64,000 nucleotides of DNA from Roseiflexus sp034432635 (GTDB taxonomy: Bacteria > Chloroflexota > Chloroflexia > Chloroflexales > Roseiflexaceae). The translations under genes were made by a program, and so were the position numbers. The notes under the pieces are model-generated. The model did not search any database. It saw only the letters and a program-made list of their open reading frames with translations, and was not told the origin of the DNA. Shown piece by piece: positions 43,479 through 52,643 of the stretch. Location of the stretch: positions 34,740 through 98,739 of the forward strand of contig DAOUBK010000072.1 of NCBI GenBank assembly GCA_034432635.1. Direction: 5' to 3'. The number at the start of each line of letters is the position of its first letter. Within the stretch, counting starts at the first letter, position 1.

Positions 43479-43692
43479 GCCAGCAGTTGCAATCTACACT
43501 GCGCTGGCAGTGGCATTGACGGTCTGGTTGGGTATTTTTATCTTCCTGTGGCGGATCGACAGTACTACCCGTGAGTTGCGTCGCCGTCTCGATGAGGAAG
43601 CGCCTGCCGAGCCGCCCGCCGTACCGCAGGCGACACTCGAAACTCGCAACGGCCATGCCCGCGAGACGACCGTGATGTCGGATAAGAAGTGA
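43462..43692 (+). CDS. CcmD-like small membrane protein
   Basis: A 76-residue protein with a single hydrophobic helix (IYTALAVALTVWLGIFIFLW, about residues 11-30), followed by a basic stretch and a hydrophilic tail. CcmD proteins are short, single-helix and stabilise the CcmABC-CcmE complex; they are poorly conserved, so the assignment rests on its size, topology and position between ccmC and ccmE. It overlaps ccmC by 17 bases. Confidence 0.65.
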   Translation: MDFLLEPAVAIYTALAVALTVWLGIFIFLWRIDSTTRELRRRLDEEAPAEPPAVPQATLETRNGHARETTVMSDKK

Positions 43693-43714
43693 TTATTGCT
43701 ATCAGGAGATAGTT

Positions 43715-44134
43715 ATGGCTACGTTCTCTCCTCCTGTTCGCCGCTCGATCGCTATCAAGCCGCTCCATCTGCTCGGTGCGGCAGTGATTGCGCTGGCAAT
43801 AGGTCTGGGTTACTATGGGCTGACCGCCTCGTACCGGCCATACACGGTGAGTATCGATGAGGCGACGCAGAGCGGTCGCAGCGTGCAACTGGCCGGGTTC
43901 CTAGGAGATACGGGCAGGTACGATGCCGACGGCAACTTTGTGTTTATGCTCCAGGATAGTACCGGCAAAATGATCCCGGTCGTGTATGCCAAACCGAAGC
44001 CATCGAACTTCGAGCAGGCGGTGAGCATTGTGGCGATTGGTCATTACGATGCGTCGCGTAACGTCTTCCTCGCTGATGATCTGCTCGTCAAGTGCCCGTC
44101 GAAGTATCAGGAAATGCAGGCGGCTGCGCAATAA
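43715..44134 (+). CDS. ccmE: Cytochrome c maturation protein CcmE, CxxxY type
   Basis: A 139-residue heme chaperone: an N-terminal anchor helix (LLGAAVIALAIGLGYYGL, residues 19-36), then an OB-fold domain (VQLAGFLGDTG, FVFMLQDSTGKMIPVVYAKPKP, VAIGHYDASRNVFLADDLLVK). Classical CcmE binds heme covalently through His in HxxxY. Here that site reads KCPSKYQ, i.e. CxxxY, the variant known from archaea and some sulfate reducers (called System I*). It sits between the CcmD-like gene and ccmF in what looks like one operon. Confidence 0.93.
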   Translation: MATFSPPVRRSIAIKPLHLLGAAVIALAIGLGYYGLTASYRPYTVSIDEATQSGRSVQLAGFLGDTGRYDADGNFVFMLQDSTGKMIPVVYAKPKPSNFEQAVSIVAIGHYDASRNVFLADDLLVKCPSKYQEMQAAAQ

Positions 44135-44152
44135 CACTAGATTCGAGGCAGT

Positions 44153-46516
44153 ATGTATCTCCTTGGTACGACACTGATCATTGCTGGGCTGGCTTCTGCG
44201 CTGCTGGCGACTGCTGGATATGCGCTGACACCGCGTGGTCATCTGGCAGGACTGGCGTTCGGTCGGGTTGGCGTCCGTCTGACGCTGGTAGCAGTAGTGA
44301 CAGTCGTTGCGCTGCTGAATTACCTGTTCATCGCACAGCGGTACGATATCGAGTATGTCTACAACTATACCTCGCGTGACCTCGATCCGGCGTTCCGTGT
44401 GGCTGCCGTCTGGGCAGGGCAACCGGGATCGTTCGTCATCTGGGCGTTGTGGGGCGTGATCGCAGCGCAGTTTCTGGTGCGCCGCACCCGCCACGCCGAG
44501 CCATATGTGCTTTCGATCTTCATGGCGATCCAGGCGGCGTTGCTCTTCTATATGTTGATCCGCAACCCGTTCGCGCCATTCATGCAGAATGGCGTGGCAG
44601 TAACGCCGTCCGATGGACGGGGACTGAACCCGACTCTCCAGAATATGTGGATGCTCATCCATCCACCGGTGCTGTTCATCGGATTCGCGCTGATGGCTGT
44701 GCCGTTCGCATTTGCTATTGGCGGGTTGTGGCGGCGCGATTATGATGGCTGGGTTCATGATGCGCTGCCGTGGACGCTGGCTGCCTGGGTGTTCCTCGGG
44801 CTGGCATTGCTGCTCGGCGGCTACTGGGCGTATGAGACCCTGGGTTGGGGTGGCTACTGGGGGTGGGATCCGGTCGAAAATTCATCGCTGGTTCCCTGGT
44901 TGACCTCAACGGCGCTGCTGCACGCGATGCTGGTACAACGCACCGGGCATGGTTTGCGGCGCACCACCTTCGCATTGGCAATCGCCACTTATGTGTTGGT
45001 GTTCTATTCGACCTTCCTGACCCGCAGTGGTGTGCTGTCATCGTTCTCGGTCCATTCGTTCGTCGAAGAAGGACTGAAGACTGTCCTGTTCGCATCGCTG
45101 GCGCTGCTTGCCTTTGGCGGCTTCGGCGCACTGGCATGGCGCTGGCGCGATATTCCGGGTAAGCCGCTCTCCGATAAATTACTCTCGCGCGACAGTTTCT
45201 TCGTGCTGGGAATTATCGCTCTGCTGGTGATCGCGACTGTCGTCGGGCTTGGTACCTCGATGCCGCTCATTTCGGCGATCCCTGGCGTCGGTCATCAATT
45301 GCAGTCGATCTTCGCCGGGTCGTTCAAGATCGACGACGGCACCACGTTCGACTCCAATGCGCAACCGTTCGCTGATGGGCGCTTCGGACTGGTGGGCGAT
45401 TTTTACAGCACAACGGTGCCGCCGCTCGGATTGATCCTGGTGATCCTCCTGATTATCGGTCCGTTGCTCGGCTGGCGTGATACGAATAAACGGTCGCTCC
45501 TGCGTGCGCTGCGTTTCCCAGCGCTCGGCGCGGTGGTGGTCGCCTGCGTGGGGCTGGTGCTCGGTGCGCGCGATCCGTTGCCACTGGCGTATGTCACACT
45601 CTGTGCGTTTGCGTTTGGTACGAATGTCCTGATGATTGTGCGTACCCTGCGCAGCGGGTGGCTGCGTATCGGCGGGTACCTGGCGCACGTCGGCCTGATG
45701 GTGTTGCTGGTCGGGGTCATCGCTTCGACGATCTACGCCACCGAGGAGGTGCGGCTGCTGGTGCCGGAAGGCGAAAGCGTTAGCGCCTTCGGGTATACCG
45801 TAACGTTCAATGGCTGGCGGCAGACACCGGAGGGGCGTGGGATTCTCGATCTGACTGTGACCCACGGGAATGAGACGTTCCAGGCGATGCCACAACTCTA
45901 CTTCAACCAGATGATGGGCGCCACCATGGCAACGCCTGCCATCCGTAGCGAACTGTTCCGCGATGTGTATATCTCACCATCAGAGTACCAGCCGCCGTAT
46001 GACCGCAATATGGCGGATATGAGCGTTGGGCAGTCGGGCACGGTCGGTCCCTACGAGTTTACCTTCCTGGGGTTCGATGTGCCGGATGCGCATACGACCG
46101 GTACTGCTGAGGTGGGCGCAAAACTGCGGGTAACCTACGAAGGGCAGTCGGTCGAACTGACCCCCAGGGTACAAATGGTGACCAGTCCATCAGACCCTGT
46201 GGGCGGTATTGTTGACGTGCCGGCGGAACTCCCCGGCGGGCACAAAGCCACGCTGGCAGCGTTCGATCCGATGGAGCGGCGGGTGTTGATCCGGGTTGAA
46301 GGGTTGAACCTGCCGGTGGATCCGGCGAAAGCGGTCATTACCCTGAGCCTGAAGCCAGGGGTGATGCTCGTGTGGTTGGGGGTCATCATCGGGGTGGTCG
46401 GCGGCTCTATCGCCATCGTGCGGCGCACACTCGAAGGGCGCGGTGCGCTCGAAGGACAACGGGTGCGGCTGCCGCGTGGATTCGGTGGACTGGCGCGCTT
46501 TGTAAGTTCGCGCTAA
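44153..46516 (+). CDS. ccmF: Heme lyase CcmF
   Basis: A 787-residue membrane protein with about fifteen helices. The WWD heme-binding motif is LGWGGYWGWDPVENSSLVPWL, preceded by NPTLQNMWMLIHPPVLFIGF with a conserved histidine; VFYSTFLTRSGVLSSFSVHSF is another CcmF hallmark. A long extracytoplasmic domain lies near residues 530-720 before the last helix. It would attach heme from CcmE to apocytochrome c. Length exceeds the usual 630-680, mainly in this domain. Confidence 0.95.
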   Translation: MYLLGTTLIIAGLASALLATAGYALTPRGHLAGLAFGRVGVRLTLVAVVTVVALLNYLFIAQRYDIEYVYNYTSRDLDPAFRVAAVWAGQPGSFVIWALWGVIAAQFLVRRTRHAEPYVLSIFMAIQAALLFYMLIRNPFAPFMQNGVAVTPSDGRGLNPTLQNMWMLIHPPVLFIGFALMAVPFAFAIGGLWRRDYDGWVHDALPWTLAAWVFLGLALLLGGYWAYETLGWGGYWGWDPVENSSLVPWLTSTALLHAMLVQRTGHGLRRTTFALAIATYVLVFYSTFLTRSGVLSSFSVHSFVEEGLKTVLFASLALLAFGGFGALAWRWRDIPGKPLSDKLLSRDSFFVLGIIALLVIATVVGLGTSMPLISAIPGVGHQLQSIFAGSFKIDDGTTFDSNAQPFADGRFGLVGDFYSTTVPPLGLILVILLIIGPLLGWRDTNKRSLLRALRFPALGAVVVACVGLVLGARDPLPLAYVTLCAFAFGTNVLMIVRTLRSGWLRIGGYLAHVGLMVLLVGVIASTIYATEEVRLLVPEGESVSAFGYTVTFNGWRQTPEGRGILDLTVTHGNETFQAMPQLYFNQMMGATMATPAIRSELFRDVYISPSEYQPPYDRNMADMSVGQSGTVGPYEFTFLGFDVPDAHTTGTAEVGAKLRVTYEGQSVELTPRVQMVTSPSDPVGGIVDVPAELPGGHKATLAAFDPMERRVLIRVEGLNLPVDPAKAVITLSLKPGVMLVWLGVIIGVVGGSIAIVRRTLEGRGALEGQRVRLPRGFGGLARFVSSR

Positions 46517-46518
46517 CC

Positions 46519-47496
46519 ATGGCAGTCCAGGATTACTACGCGATACTTCAGGTTTCGCCCGACGCCGATAGTGATACGATCTGTGCCGCCTATCGGCGTC
46601 TGCGTGATCAGTACGATCCGGAAAAACTGAGCGGCGCGGCGAAAGAACTGGTCGAACTGGCGCAGCAGCGGATCGCAATCCTCGATGAAGCGCACGCTGC
46701 GCTGTCCGACCCCCAACGGCGCGCTCAGTACGATGCTCAGCGTCTTGCTGCCTCGTCGACAGAAGAAACGCTCGACTATCGTCCTCTGCCACCGGCACAG
46801 CGCGCAGAGCGTCCACAGAACTTCAATCCGCGTCCGAAACTGACGCAGCCGCCCCACCCGGATCAGATCGCGGTTCCTGCCGTGATGGTGATCGCTATTC
46901 TGGCAGTGGCGCTGGTGGCAGTGATTTCAGGTCTGATCATGACCGGCGGCGGGAGAGTACCGGTGGCTGCTGCACCAACCGCCACGGCATCGATGATGGA
47001 CGCGCTCGAAACCATGATCGCCCGCGCGCGCGAATTTGCCGAGCAGAACGAGAACGATGCGCAGGCCTGGATCGATTACGCGAATCTCCTCTACGACAGT
47101 GTGCAGATTGTGCGTGAGCAGGCGCCGGATAGTCTGCTCTACCAGCAGCGCTTGCCACGCTGGATCGAAGCCGCAAGCGCGTATGAGCGGGTGCTGGAAC
47201 TCGATCCGGAAAATGCTGTTGCTCGCGGCGATCTCGGGGCGTCGCGCTGTTTTTACGGCGCCGGGTCGGGCGATCAGACGTTTGTTGTTGAGGGGTTGAA
47301 AGACCTGGAAGCAGCGGTTGCGGCTCGCCCCGAAGATACACGCCTGTTGCTCAACCTGGGATTGTGCCTCTCTTCGGTGCAACCACCGCGCACCGAAGAA
47401 GCGGTTGAGGTCTGGAAACGGATCATTGCCCTTGCGCCAACCGGATCGCCCATCGCGGTCGAAGCGCAGCGCCTGATCGACCAGGCGCGTAGATAG
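46519..47496 (+). CDS. J-domain, transmembrane and TPR protein (possible CcmI-like role)
   Basis: A 325-residue protein. Residues 3-70 are a J-domain (DYYAILQVSPDADSDTICAAYRRL ... HAALSDPQRRAQYDAQ). The invariant His-Pro-Asp of active J-domains is replaced by Tyr-Asp-Pro (DQYDPEK), so it probably cannot stimulate Hsp70. A single helix follows (VMVIAILAVALVAVISGLIM), then TPR-like repeats (YANLLYD, AASAYERVLELDPENAVARGDLG, LLLNLGLCLSS, AVEVWKRIIALAPTG). It begins two bases after ccmF. TPR proteins (CcmI/CcmH) hold apocytochrome near CcmF in other systems, so a comparable role is a reasonable inference. Confidence 0.8.
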   Translation: MAVQDYYAILQVSPDADSDTICAAYRRLRDQYDPEKLSGAAKELVELAQQRIAILDEAHAALSDPQRRAQYDAQRLAASSTEETLDYRPLPPAQRAERPQNFNPRPKLTQPPHPDQIAVPAVMVIAILAVALVAVISGLIMTGGGRVPVAAAPTATASMMDALETMIARAREFAEQNENDAQAWIDYANLLYDSVQIVREQAPDSLLYQQRLPRWIEAASAYERVLELDPENAVARGDLGASRCFYGAGSGDQTFVVEGLKDLEAAVAARPEDTRLLLNLGLCLSSVQPPRTEEAVEVWKRIIALAPTGSPIAVEAQRLIDQARR

Positions 47497-47793
47497 TGCA
47501 TTGCACCACCACCGGGTGGAATACCAAAATCGGCGTCGTCCATGAGACACCTGGCGTGCGTCGCTATTCCGGGGTATGTGGCATCCGGAGGTGCTGCGTC
47601 GTTCTTCCCCGGTTGACCCTGTCCAGGAAAGCAGTTGAGGGATGTGTTCCGGTGGCGCGCAGGCCTGCCAGAGTGTTGCGCTTATGTTACTGCATCGGAC
47701 AGAAACCTCTGAGGCGTCGAGCCTGAACAGGTGTTGACATGCATCACTCGTCAACCCCCTATACAGTATCCGACAAATGTGTTAAAATGATCA
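47497..47793 (+). other. 297-base gap upstream of the thioredoxin-like gene
   Basis: No gene supported. TTGACA at 47734-47739 with TATACA at 47760-47765 is a possible promoter for the next gene, but the 20-base spacing is too long to be sure. Confidence 0.4.
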
Positions 47794-48429
47794 ATGCGAG
47801 CGTTTACACATATGAGAGAAAAAACTGCACTTCATAGCCATGCGCCGTCTCGACGAAGAGGCATTAGCAGGCGCGAACTGATCACTTCTGCGGCTGGTGC
47901 ACTTATTGGCGTACTGATCATCGGTCTAGTCTGGTTCATGGTCGGACGTGAAGACGACGCACCCATGCCGGGCGTAGGCGAGCTCAACCGCCCCGCACCC
48001 GATCTGACATTGCCGACGCTGGATGGTGACAACCTGCGTCTGGCTGACTTACGCGGGAAGGTTGTGCTGGTCAACTTCTGGGGGACGTGGTGCGAGCCGT
48101 GCAGGGAAGAGACACCCGCGTTGCAGGAGGCGTACCGTCAGTTACAGGATGAAGGTCTGGTGATCGTCGGCATTAATCTGCGTCGCCAGGAACCCAACGA
48201 TGACGCAGTGCGCGACTTCGTGCGACAGTACGGTGTTACCTATCCGATTGCACTGGATGTTGAAGGCGAGGCGGCGCGACTGTTCCAGATCTCGCCGGTA
48301 CCGGTCAGTTACTTTATCGATCCAGAAGGCACGATCCGGTATGTTCGCATTGGAACGTTGACTGCCGATGACGTGGCAACGCTATTCGCACGGTTAAACG
48401 CTGCAGGGAAGGCTTCGCAGGATTTCTGA
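47794..48429 (+). CDS. TlpA/ResA/CcmG-like membrane-anchored thioredoxin
   Basis: A 211-residue protein with a basic N-terminus, one membrane helix (ITSAAGALIGVLIIGLVWFMV, about residues 31-51) and an extracytoplasmic thioredoxin fold. The active site is NFWGTWCEPCREETP, and the cis-proline loop ISPVPVSYFIDPEG is present. Such proteins reduce the CxxCH cysteines of apocytochrome c or act in other envelope disulfide exchange. Its position after the ccm genes supports the first role, although it seems to have its own promoter. An in-frame ATG at 47812 is also possible. Confidence 0.9.
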   Translation: MRAFTHMREKTALHSHAPSRRRGISRRELITSAAGALIGVLIIGLVWFMVGREDDAPMPGVGELNRPAPDLTLPTLDGDNLRLADLRGKVVLVNFWGTWCEPCREETPALQEAYRQLQDEGLVIVGINLRRQEPNDDAVRDFVRQYGVTYPIALDVEGEAARLFQISPVPVSYFIDPEGTIRYVRIGTLTADDVATLFARLNAAGKASQDF

Positions 48430-48478
48430 ACATCCGCACATACTGGCGCCACAGTGGCGCGAGAGGCAAGGGTAAGCC

Positions 48479-49168
48479 ATGCAGGGGAATGATCAGCGTC
48501 GAATCCTGATTGTGGACGACGAGCCCGGGCTGCGCGATCTGGTGCGCATCAATCTCGAACACGAAGGATTCAGCGTACTGGAAGCTGAAAGCGGCGCCCA
48601 GGGCCTGCAAATGGTGCGGGAACAGCATCCCGATCTGATGATCCTCGATGTGATGATGCCGGAAATGGACGGATGGGAGGTTTGCCGTCGTCTGCGCGAG
48701 TTTTCGCAGATACCGGTGCTGATGTTGACCGCGCGCACCCAGAGCAAGGATATTGTCACCGGTCTGGAGAGCGGCGCCGACGATTACCTGACCAAGCCGT
48801 TCAACATGGACGAGTTGACGGCGCGTATTCGCGCGTTGCTCCGGCGGGTGCCCTCGCCCAATCGCCCGATCGTCGCCGGTGGCGGTGAGATTACAATCGA
48901 TAAGCAGAAGCGTGAGGTTCTGGTACGCGGTGAGCCGGTCGATCTGACACCGACCGAGTACAATCTGCTGCTCCTGCTCGCCGACCACGCCGGTGCCGTG
49001 CTCGACCACGAGACTCTGCTGCGTGGCGTGTGGGGGCACGAATACATCAGAGACAACGATTACCTCAAGGTGTATATCTGGCACCTGCGCCGGAAGATCG
49101 AACAGGATCCACGTGAGCCGAAACTGCTGCTCACCGAATGGGGCGTCGGGTATCGTCTTGCGCCGTGA
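48479..49168 (+). CDS. OmpR/PhoB-type response regulator
   Basis: A 229-residue regulator. The receiver domain (1-120) has ILIVDDEPGLR, LMILDVMMPEMDGWEVCRRL with the phosphoacceptor Asp, and ADDYLTKPFNMDEL with the conserved Lys. The C-terminal winged helix (about 135-228) has VDLTPTEYNLLLLLADHAG, LLRGVWGHEY and the recognition helix YLKVYIWHLRRKIEQDP. No sensor kinase gene is adjacent, so its signal cannot be deduced. It lies 49 bases after the thioredoxin-like gene and may be co-transcribed with it. Confidence 0.93.
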   Translation: MQGNDQRRILIVDDEPGLRDLVRINLEHEGFSVLEAESGAQGLQMVREQHPDLMILDVMMPEMDGWEVCRRLREFSQIPVLMLTARTQSKDIVTGLESGADDYLTKPFNMDELTARIRALLRRVPSPNRPIVAGGGEITIDKQKREVLVRGEPVDLTPTEYNLLLLLADHAGAVLDHETLLRGVWGHEYIRDNDYLKVYIWHLRRKIEQDPREPKLLLTEWGVGYRLAP

Positions 49169-49268
49169 AGAAAACATCGGTGGTGTGAGGTGTGAGAGCA
49201 TGGGAATATCCCGGCTCTCGCCTGTTATTGATTCACGTCCCTCCTCGTTAGACCTCTGATCCGAAACA

Positions 49269-50372
49269 ATGACACAACCCCGTCGCATTGTGGTGAAAGT
49301 CGGCACCAACGTTCTCACCGCTGGAACTGATAAGGTGCATCGCCCTACGATTGTGTCGCTGGTGCAGCAGATTGCTACAGCGCGCAGTCAAGGGGTCGAA
49401 ATTGTGCTGGTGAGTTCTGGCGCGATTGCCGTGGGTCGTGAACGCCTCCACTTTCCTGCACAGCGGCGCGATATTCCGCTCAAACAAATGCTCGCGGCAG
49501 TCGGTCAGAGTCGCCTGATGCATCTGTATGAGCAAATCTTCGAACTGTACGGCATAACGGTGGCACAAACCCTGCTGACCCGCGGCGATCTGGCAGACCG
49601 GCATCGCTACCTGAATGCACGTAATACGTTGCTCGCCTGCCTGATGCACAGTGTGCTGCCGATTGTCAATGAAAATGACGTGGTTGCTGTGAGCGAGATC
49701 CGTGTTGGCGACAACGATAATCTGTCAGCGCTGGTCGCCAACCTGGTCGATGCCGATCTGTTGCTGATTCTGACCGATATCGATGGACTCTACACTGCTG
49801 ACCCGCGCCGTGATCCATCCGCCACCCGGATTGCGGTCGTCCCGCATATTATCGAACAGGTCTACACAATCGCAGGTGGCAGCAATACCCGTGGCACCGG
49901 CGGCATGCTGACCAAAATCCAGGCGGCTGACCTGGCGACGCGTAGCGGGGCAGACGTGGTGATCGCCTGCGGTGCTGAACGTGACGTGATCACGCGAGTC
50001 GTGGCAGGCGAACCGATCGGCACGCGCTTCCCGGCGCAGGCAACGAAGGTCGAGAGCCGGAAGCGCTGGATCCTGGCAGAAACCGTTCGCCATAGTCGTG
50101 TGGTGACTGATGAGGGCGCTGCACGCGCGTTGATCGAGGGCGGTAAGAGTCTTCTGCCAGCCGGTATTGTCGCCGTCGAAGGTGACTTCGCCCGCGGTCA
50201 GACGGTGCGGATCTATGCCGCCGATGGCAGAGAGATTGCACGCGGGATAACCCAGTATGCTTCTACCGATCTTTTCCGTATTTGCGGATTGCGATCGTCG
50301 CAGATCGCCGAAACACTTGGGTTCGATTATGGTCCAGAGGTGGTGCATCGCGACGATATGGTTGTACTGTGA
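49269..50372 (+). CDS. proB: Glutamate 5-kinase
   Basis: A 367-residue enzyme, first step of proline synthesis. The kinase domain has RIVVKVGTNVLT, VLVSSGAIAVG, VPIVNEND-type IVNENDVVAVSEI, and LTDIDGLYTADPR; GTGGMLTKIQAA is the ATP/nucleotide loop. A C-terminal PUA domain (about residues 275-367; ALIEGGKSLLPAGIVAVEGDFARG) is present, as in most bacterial ProB. proA follows 39 bases later. Confidence 0.97.
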   Translation: MTQPRRIVVKVGTNVLTAGTDKVHRPTIVSLVQQIATARSQGVEIVLVSSGAIAVGRERLHFPAQRRDIPLKQMLAAVGQSRLMHLYEQIFELYGITVAQTLLTRGDLADRHRYLNARNTLLACLMHSVLPIVNENDVVAVSEIRVGDNDNLSALVANLVDADLLLILTDIDGLYTADPRRDPSATRIAVVPHIIEQVYTIAGGSNTRGTGGMLTKIQAADLATRSGADVVIACGAERDVITRVVAGEPIGTRFPAQATKVESRKRWILAETVRHSRVVTDEGAARALIEGGKSLLPAGIVAVEGDFARGQTVRIYAADGREIARGITQYASTDLFRICGLRSSQIAETLGFDYGPEVVHRDDMVVL

Positions 50373-50411
50373 TGCGCTTGCAGAACTCGACTATCCGTCA
50401 GGAGACCCCGT

Positions 50412-51683
50412 ATGACGAATATCGAAGAGATTGGTGCGCGTGCGCGCGCTGCCGGACGGCGCATGGCGCTGATACCTGCTGAGCGCAAGAATGCCGCGCT
50501 CGAGGCGATCGCAACTGCTCTGATCGATGAAGCCAATGCCGCAGAGGTTCTGTCAGCCAACGCAATCGATGTCGCCGCCGGACGCGATGCCGGTCTGTCA
50601 CTCGCACTGATCGACCGCATGACGCTGACTCCACAACGCCTGGCAGCCATCGCCGCCGATACCCGTGCAGTTGCGCGCCTGCCCGATCCGGTCGGTGAGC
50701 GGTTCGATGCCACTGTGCTCGACAATGGGCTGCGGGTGCACAAACGTCGTGTTCCGCTTGGCGTCGTCGGCGTCATCTACGAAGCGCGCCCTAATGTAAC
50801 TGTCGATGTTGCAGCACTCTGTCTGAAATCCGGGAATGCGGCGATCCTGCGCGGCGGCAAGGAGATCACTCGTTCGTGTGCGGCACTGACGCGCCTGATT
50901 CAGAACGCGATCGCACAGACAGGACTCCCTGCTGATGCAATTCAGGTGATCGATGATCCGGATCGTACGCTGGTGGAACAGTTGCTGCGTCTCGACCGGT
51001 ATGTCGATGTCATTATTCCGCGTGGCGGTGCAGGATTGCACCGCTTCTGCCGCGAAAAGGCGACCATTCCGGTCATCACCGGCGGTATTGGTGTTTGCCA
51101 CATCTATGTCGATCAGGCTGCCGATCTGGAGATGGTCGTTCCCATTGTCCATAGCGCCAAAGTGCAGCGTCCTTCCGTCTGTAACGCGCTCGACACATTG
51201 CTGGTGCATCGCGCAGTCGCTGCTGATGTGCTACCCGCAGTTGCCCGTGATTTGCTCGCCAGCAATGTCGAACTGCGCGCCGACGAAGCGGCGCTGGCAA
51301 TTCTGCGCGCTGCCGGTTTCGATACGCCGCAGATCGTTCCAGCTCAGGAGAGCGATTTCGGCGTTGAGTTCATGGCATTGATCCTCTCGATCCGCGTTGT
51401 GTCCGGTCTGGACGAGGCACTCGACCATATCGCGCGTTTCGGCGATCACTCTGATGCGATCATTACTCGCGATCCGGCAACGGCTGAGGCATTCGTACAG
51501 GCGGTCGATTCGTCAGCGGTGTTCGTCAATGCGTCCACGCGCTTCAACGATGGCGGTCAGTTAGGGTTGGGCGCCGAGATCGCTATCAGCACGCAGAAAC
51601 TGCATGCCCGCGGACCGATGGCGCTGCGAGAACTGACATCCTATAAGTGGGTCGTCGAGGGTGAGGGGCACGTGCGCACCTGA
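50412..51683 (+). CDS. proA: Gamma-glutamyl phosphate reductase
   Basis: A 423-residue aldehyde-dehydrogenase-fold enzyme reducing glutamyl phosphate to the semialdehyde with NADPH. GVVGVIYEARPNVTVD and LRGGKEI bind cofactor, and the catalytic cysteine is in RPSVCNALDTLLV. FVNASTRFNDGGQLGLGAEIAIST near the C-terminus is typical. It forms an operon with proB, giving the first two steps of proline synthesis. Confidence 0.97.
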   Translation: MTNIEEIGARARAAGRRMALIPAERKNAALEAIATALIDEANAAEVLSANAIDVAAGRDAGLSLALIDRMTLTPQRLAAIAADTRAVARLPDPVGERFDATVLDNGLRVHKRRVPLGVVGVIYEARPNVTVDVAALCLKSGNAAILRGGKEITRSCAALTRLIQNAIAQTGLPADAIQVIDDPDRTLVEQLLRLDRYVDVIIPRGGAGLHRFCREKATIPVITGGIGVCHIYVDQAADLEMVVPIVHSAKVQRPSVCNALDTLLVHRAVAADVLPAVARDLLASNVELRADEAALAILRAAGFDTPQIVPAQESDFGVEFMALILSIRVVSGLDEALDHIARFGDHSDAIITRDPATAEAFVQAVDSSAVFVNASTRFNDGGQLGLGAEIAISTQKLHARGPMALRELTSYKWVVEGEGHVRT

Positions 51684-51703
51684 TGTTGCCTCCCTCTGTC
51701 ACT

Positions 51704-52513
51704 TTACAGCGCGTCGGCGATCCGAACTGCTGCGAATGGATCGGCAAGCAGAACCGATCCTGTCTGTACCGCAATCGCGCCAGCTGACAGAAACGCGCGA
51801 GCGTCTTCGACCGTTCCAATGCCGCCACAGGCAACGACCGGCGCGTTCGTTATTGCGCAGACATCAGCAATCGCAGCCAGAACCAGCGGTCGAATCGCAG
51901 GGCCGGAAAGACGACCTTGCAGGAGTTCGCCGGTATGTGGGTCTGGCGCACAGGCACGTGGCGGGAAGGCTATCGTCAGCGCATCGGCACCGGCATCGAT
52001 GATGGAGCGCGCTACGGCTATCAGACGGTCGTGGAGCGGGAGTTTCACCAGCAACGGCAGCAGTGTCACTGCACGTACTGCAGCAACGGTTCTGGCGGCG
52101 GCAGTCAGGTCATCGCCAAAGGTGAGTTCCAGTCCGGCAATCCCTTCGATGCCTTCGAGTGCAGCAGCCACATCGCCGTGATCGGCGGCGACGCTGAGAA
52201 TGACCGGTGTGTTCCATGTGCGCCACACTAGTGCATACTCGCGCAGAACACGCGCCAGCCCCGGATCGCGCCACGTGCCCACGCTCAGCACGCCTGCCGG
52301 TGTTTCGAGCAGGCGCAACGGCGGCAGAGCGTGTCTGCCACGCAGCGAGACACTGCCGGTCACGATGGCGCCAAGGCGTTCGATCGGCACGGCGCGTTCG
52401 TACTCGATGCCAAAACCAAAGCAACCGGCAGCGGTCAGAACCGGCGTTCGTAGCGGTAAGCCATACGGATTGCCCGGCGCAAGATCGATCGGTGGCATTG
52501 CAGAAAGTTCCAT
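51704..52513 (-). CDS. Dihydroorotate dehydrogenase-like protein lacking the catalytic loop
   Basis: A 269-residue flavin-barrel protein (264 from the ATG at 52498). It shares the overall DHOD frame: PYGLPLRTPVLTAAGCFGFGIEY at the start, PLLVKLPLHDR for the FMN lysine strand, and VVACGGIGTVEDARAFLSAGAIAVQTGSVLLADP for the phosphate site. The DHOD class 1 loop containing the Asn-x-Ser-Cys-Pro-Asn catalytic base is missing: at that place the sequence is ELTFGDDLTAA. It may therefore bind FMN but do a different reaction or none. It is divergent from the P450 gene. The start choice is uncertain, as neither candidate has a good ribosome-binding site. Confidence 0.75.
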   Translation of the reverse strand: MELSAMPPIDLAPGNPYGLPLRTPVLTAAGCFGFGIEYERAVPIERLGAIVTGSVSLRGRHALPPLRLLETPAGVLSVGTWRDPGLARVLREYALVWRTWNTPVILSVAADHGDVAAALEGIEGIAGLELTFGDDLTAAARTVAAVRAVTLLPLLVKLPLHDRLIAVARSIIDAGADALTIAFPPRACAPDPHTGELLQGRLSGPAIRPLVLAAIADVCAITNAPVVACGGIGTVEDARAFLSAGAIAVQTGSVLLADPFAAVRIADAL

Positions 52514-52643
52514 CCCGCTCAAGAGGGTAGTACGCTGTCCTCTAATCGTATCACAGGTCAACAGTGTCTGGAGTGCCGTCGTTTCACAGAACAGGCACGC
52601 ATGGTTGCCAGTCGATCCATTTACGAGATTGCTGGAGGAGAGT

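Noticed and set aside
47497..47726. 76-codon frame after the J-domain gene
   Set aside because: Cys- and Arg-rich translation without motif or ribosome-binding site.
52200..52643. N-terminal extension of the P450 frame
   Set aside because: It overlaps the divergent DHOD-like gene and has no similarity, while the P450 starts normally at 52644 behind TGGAGGAG.
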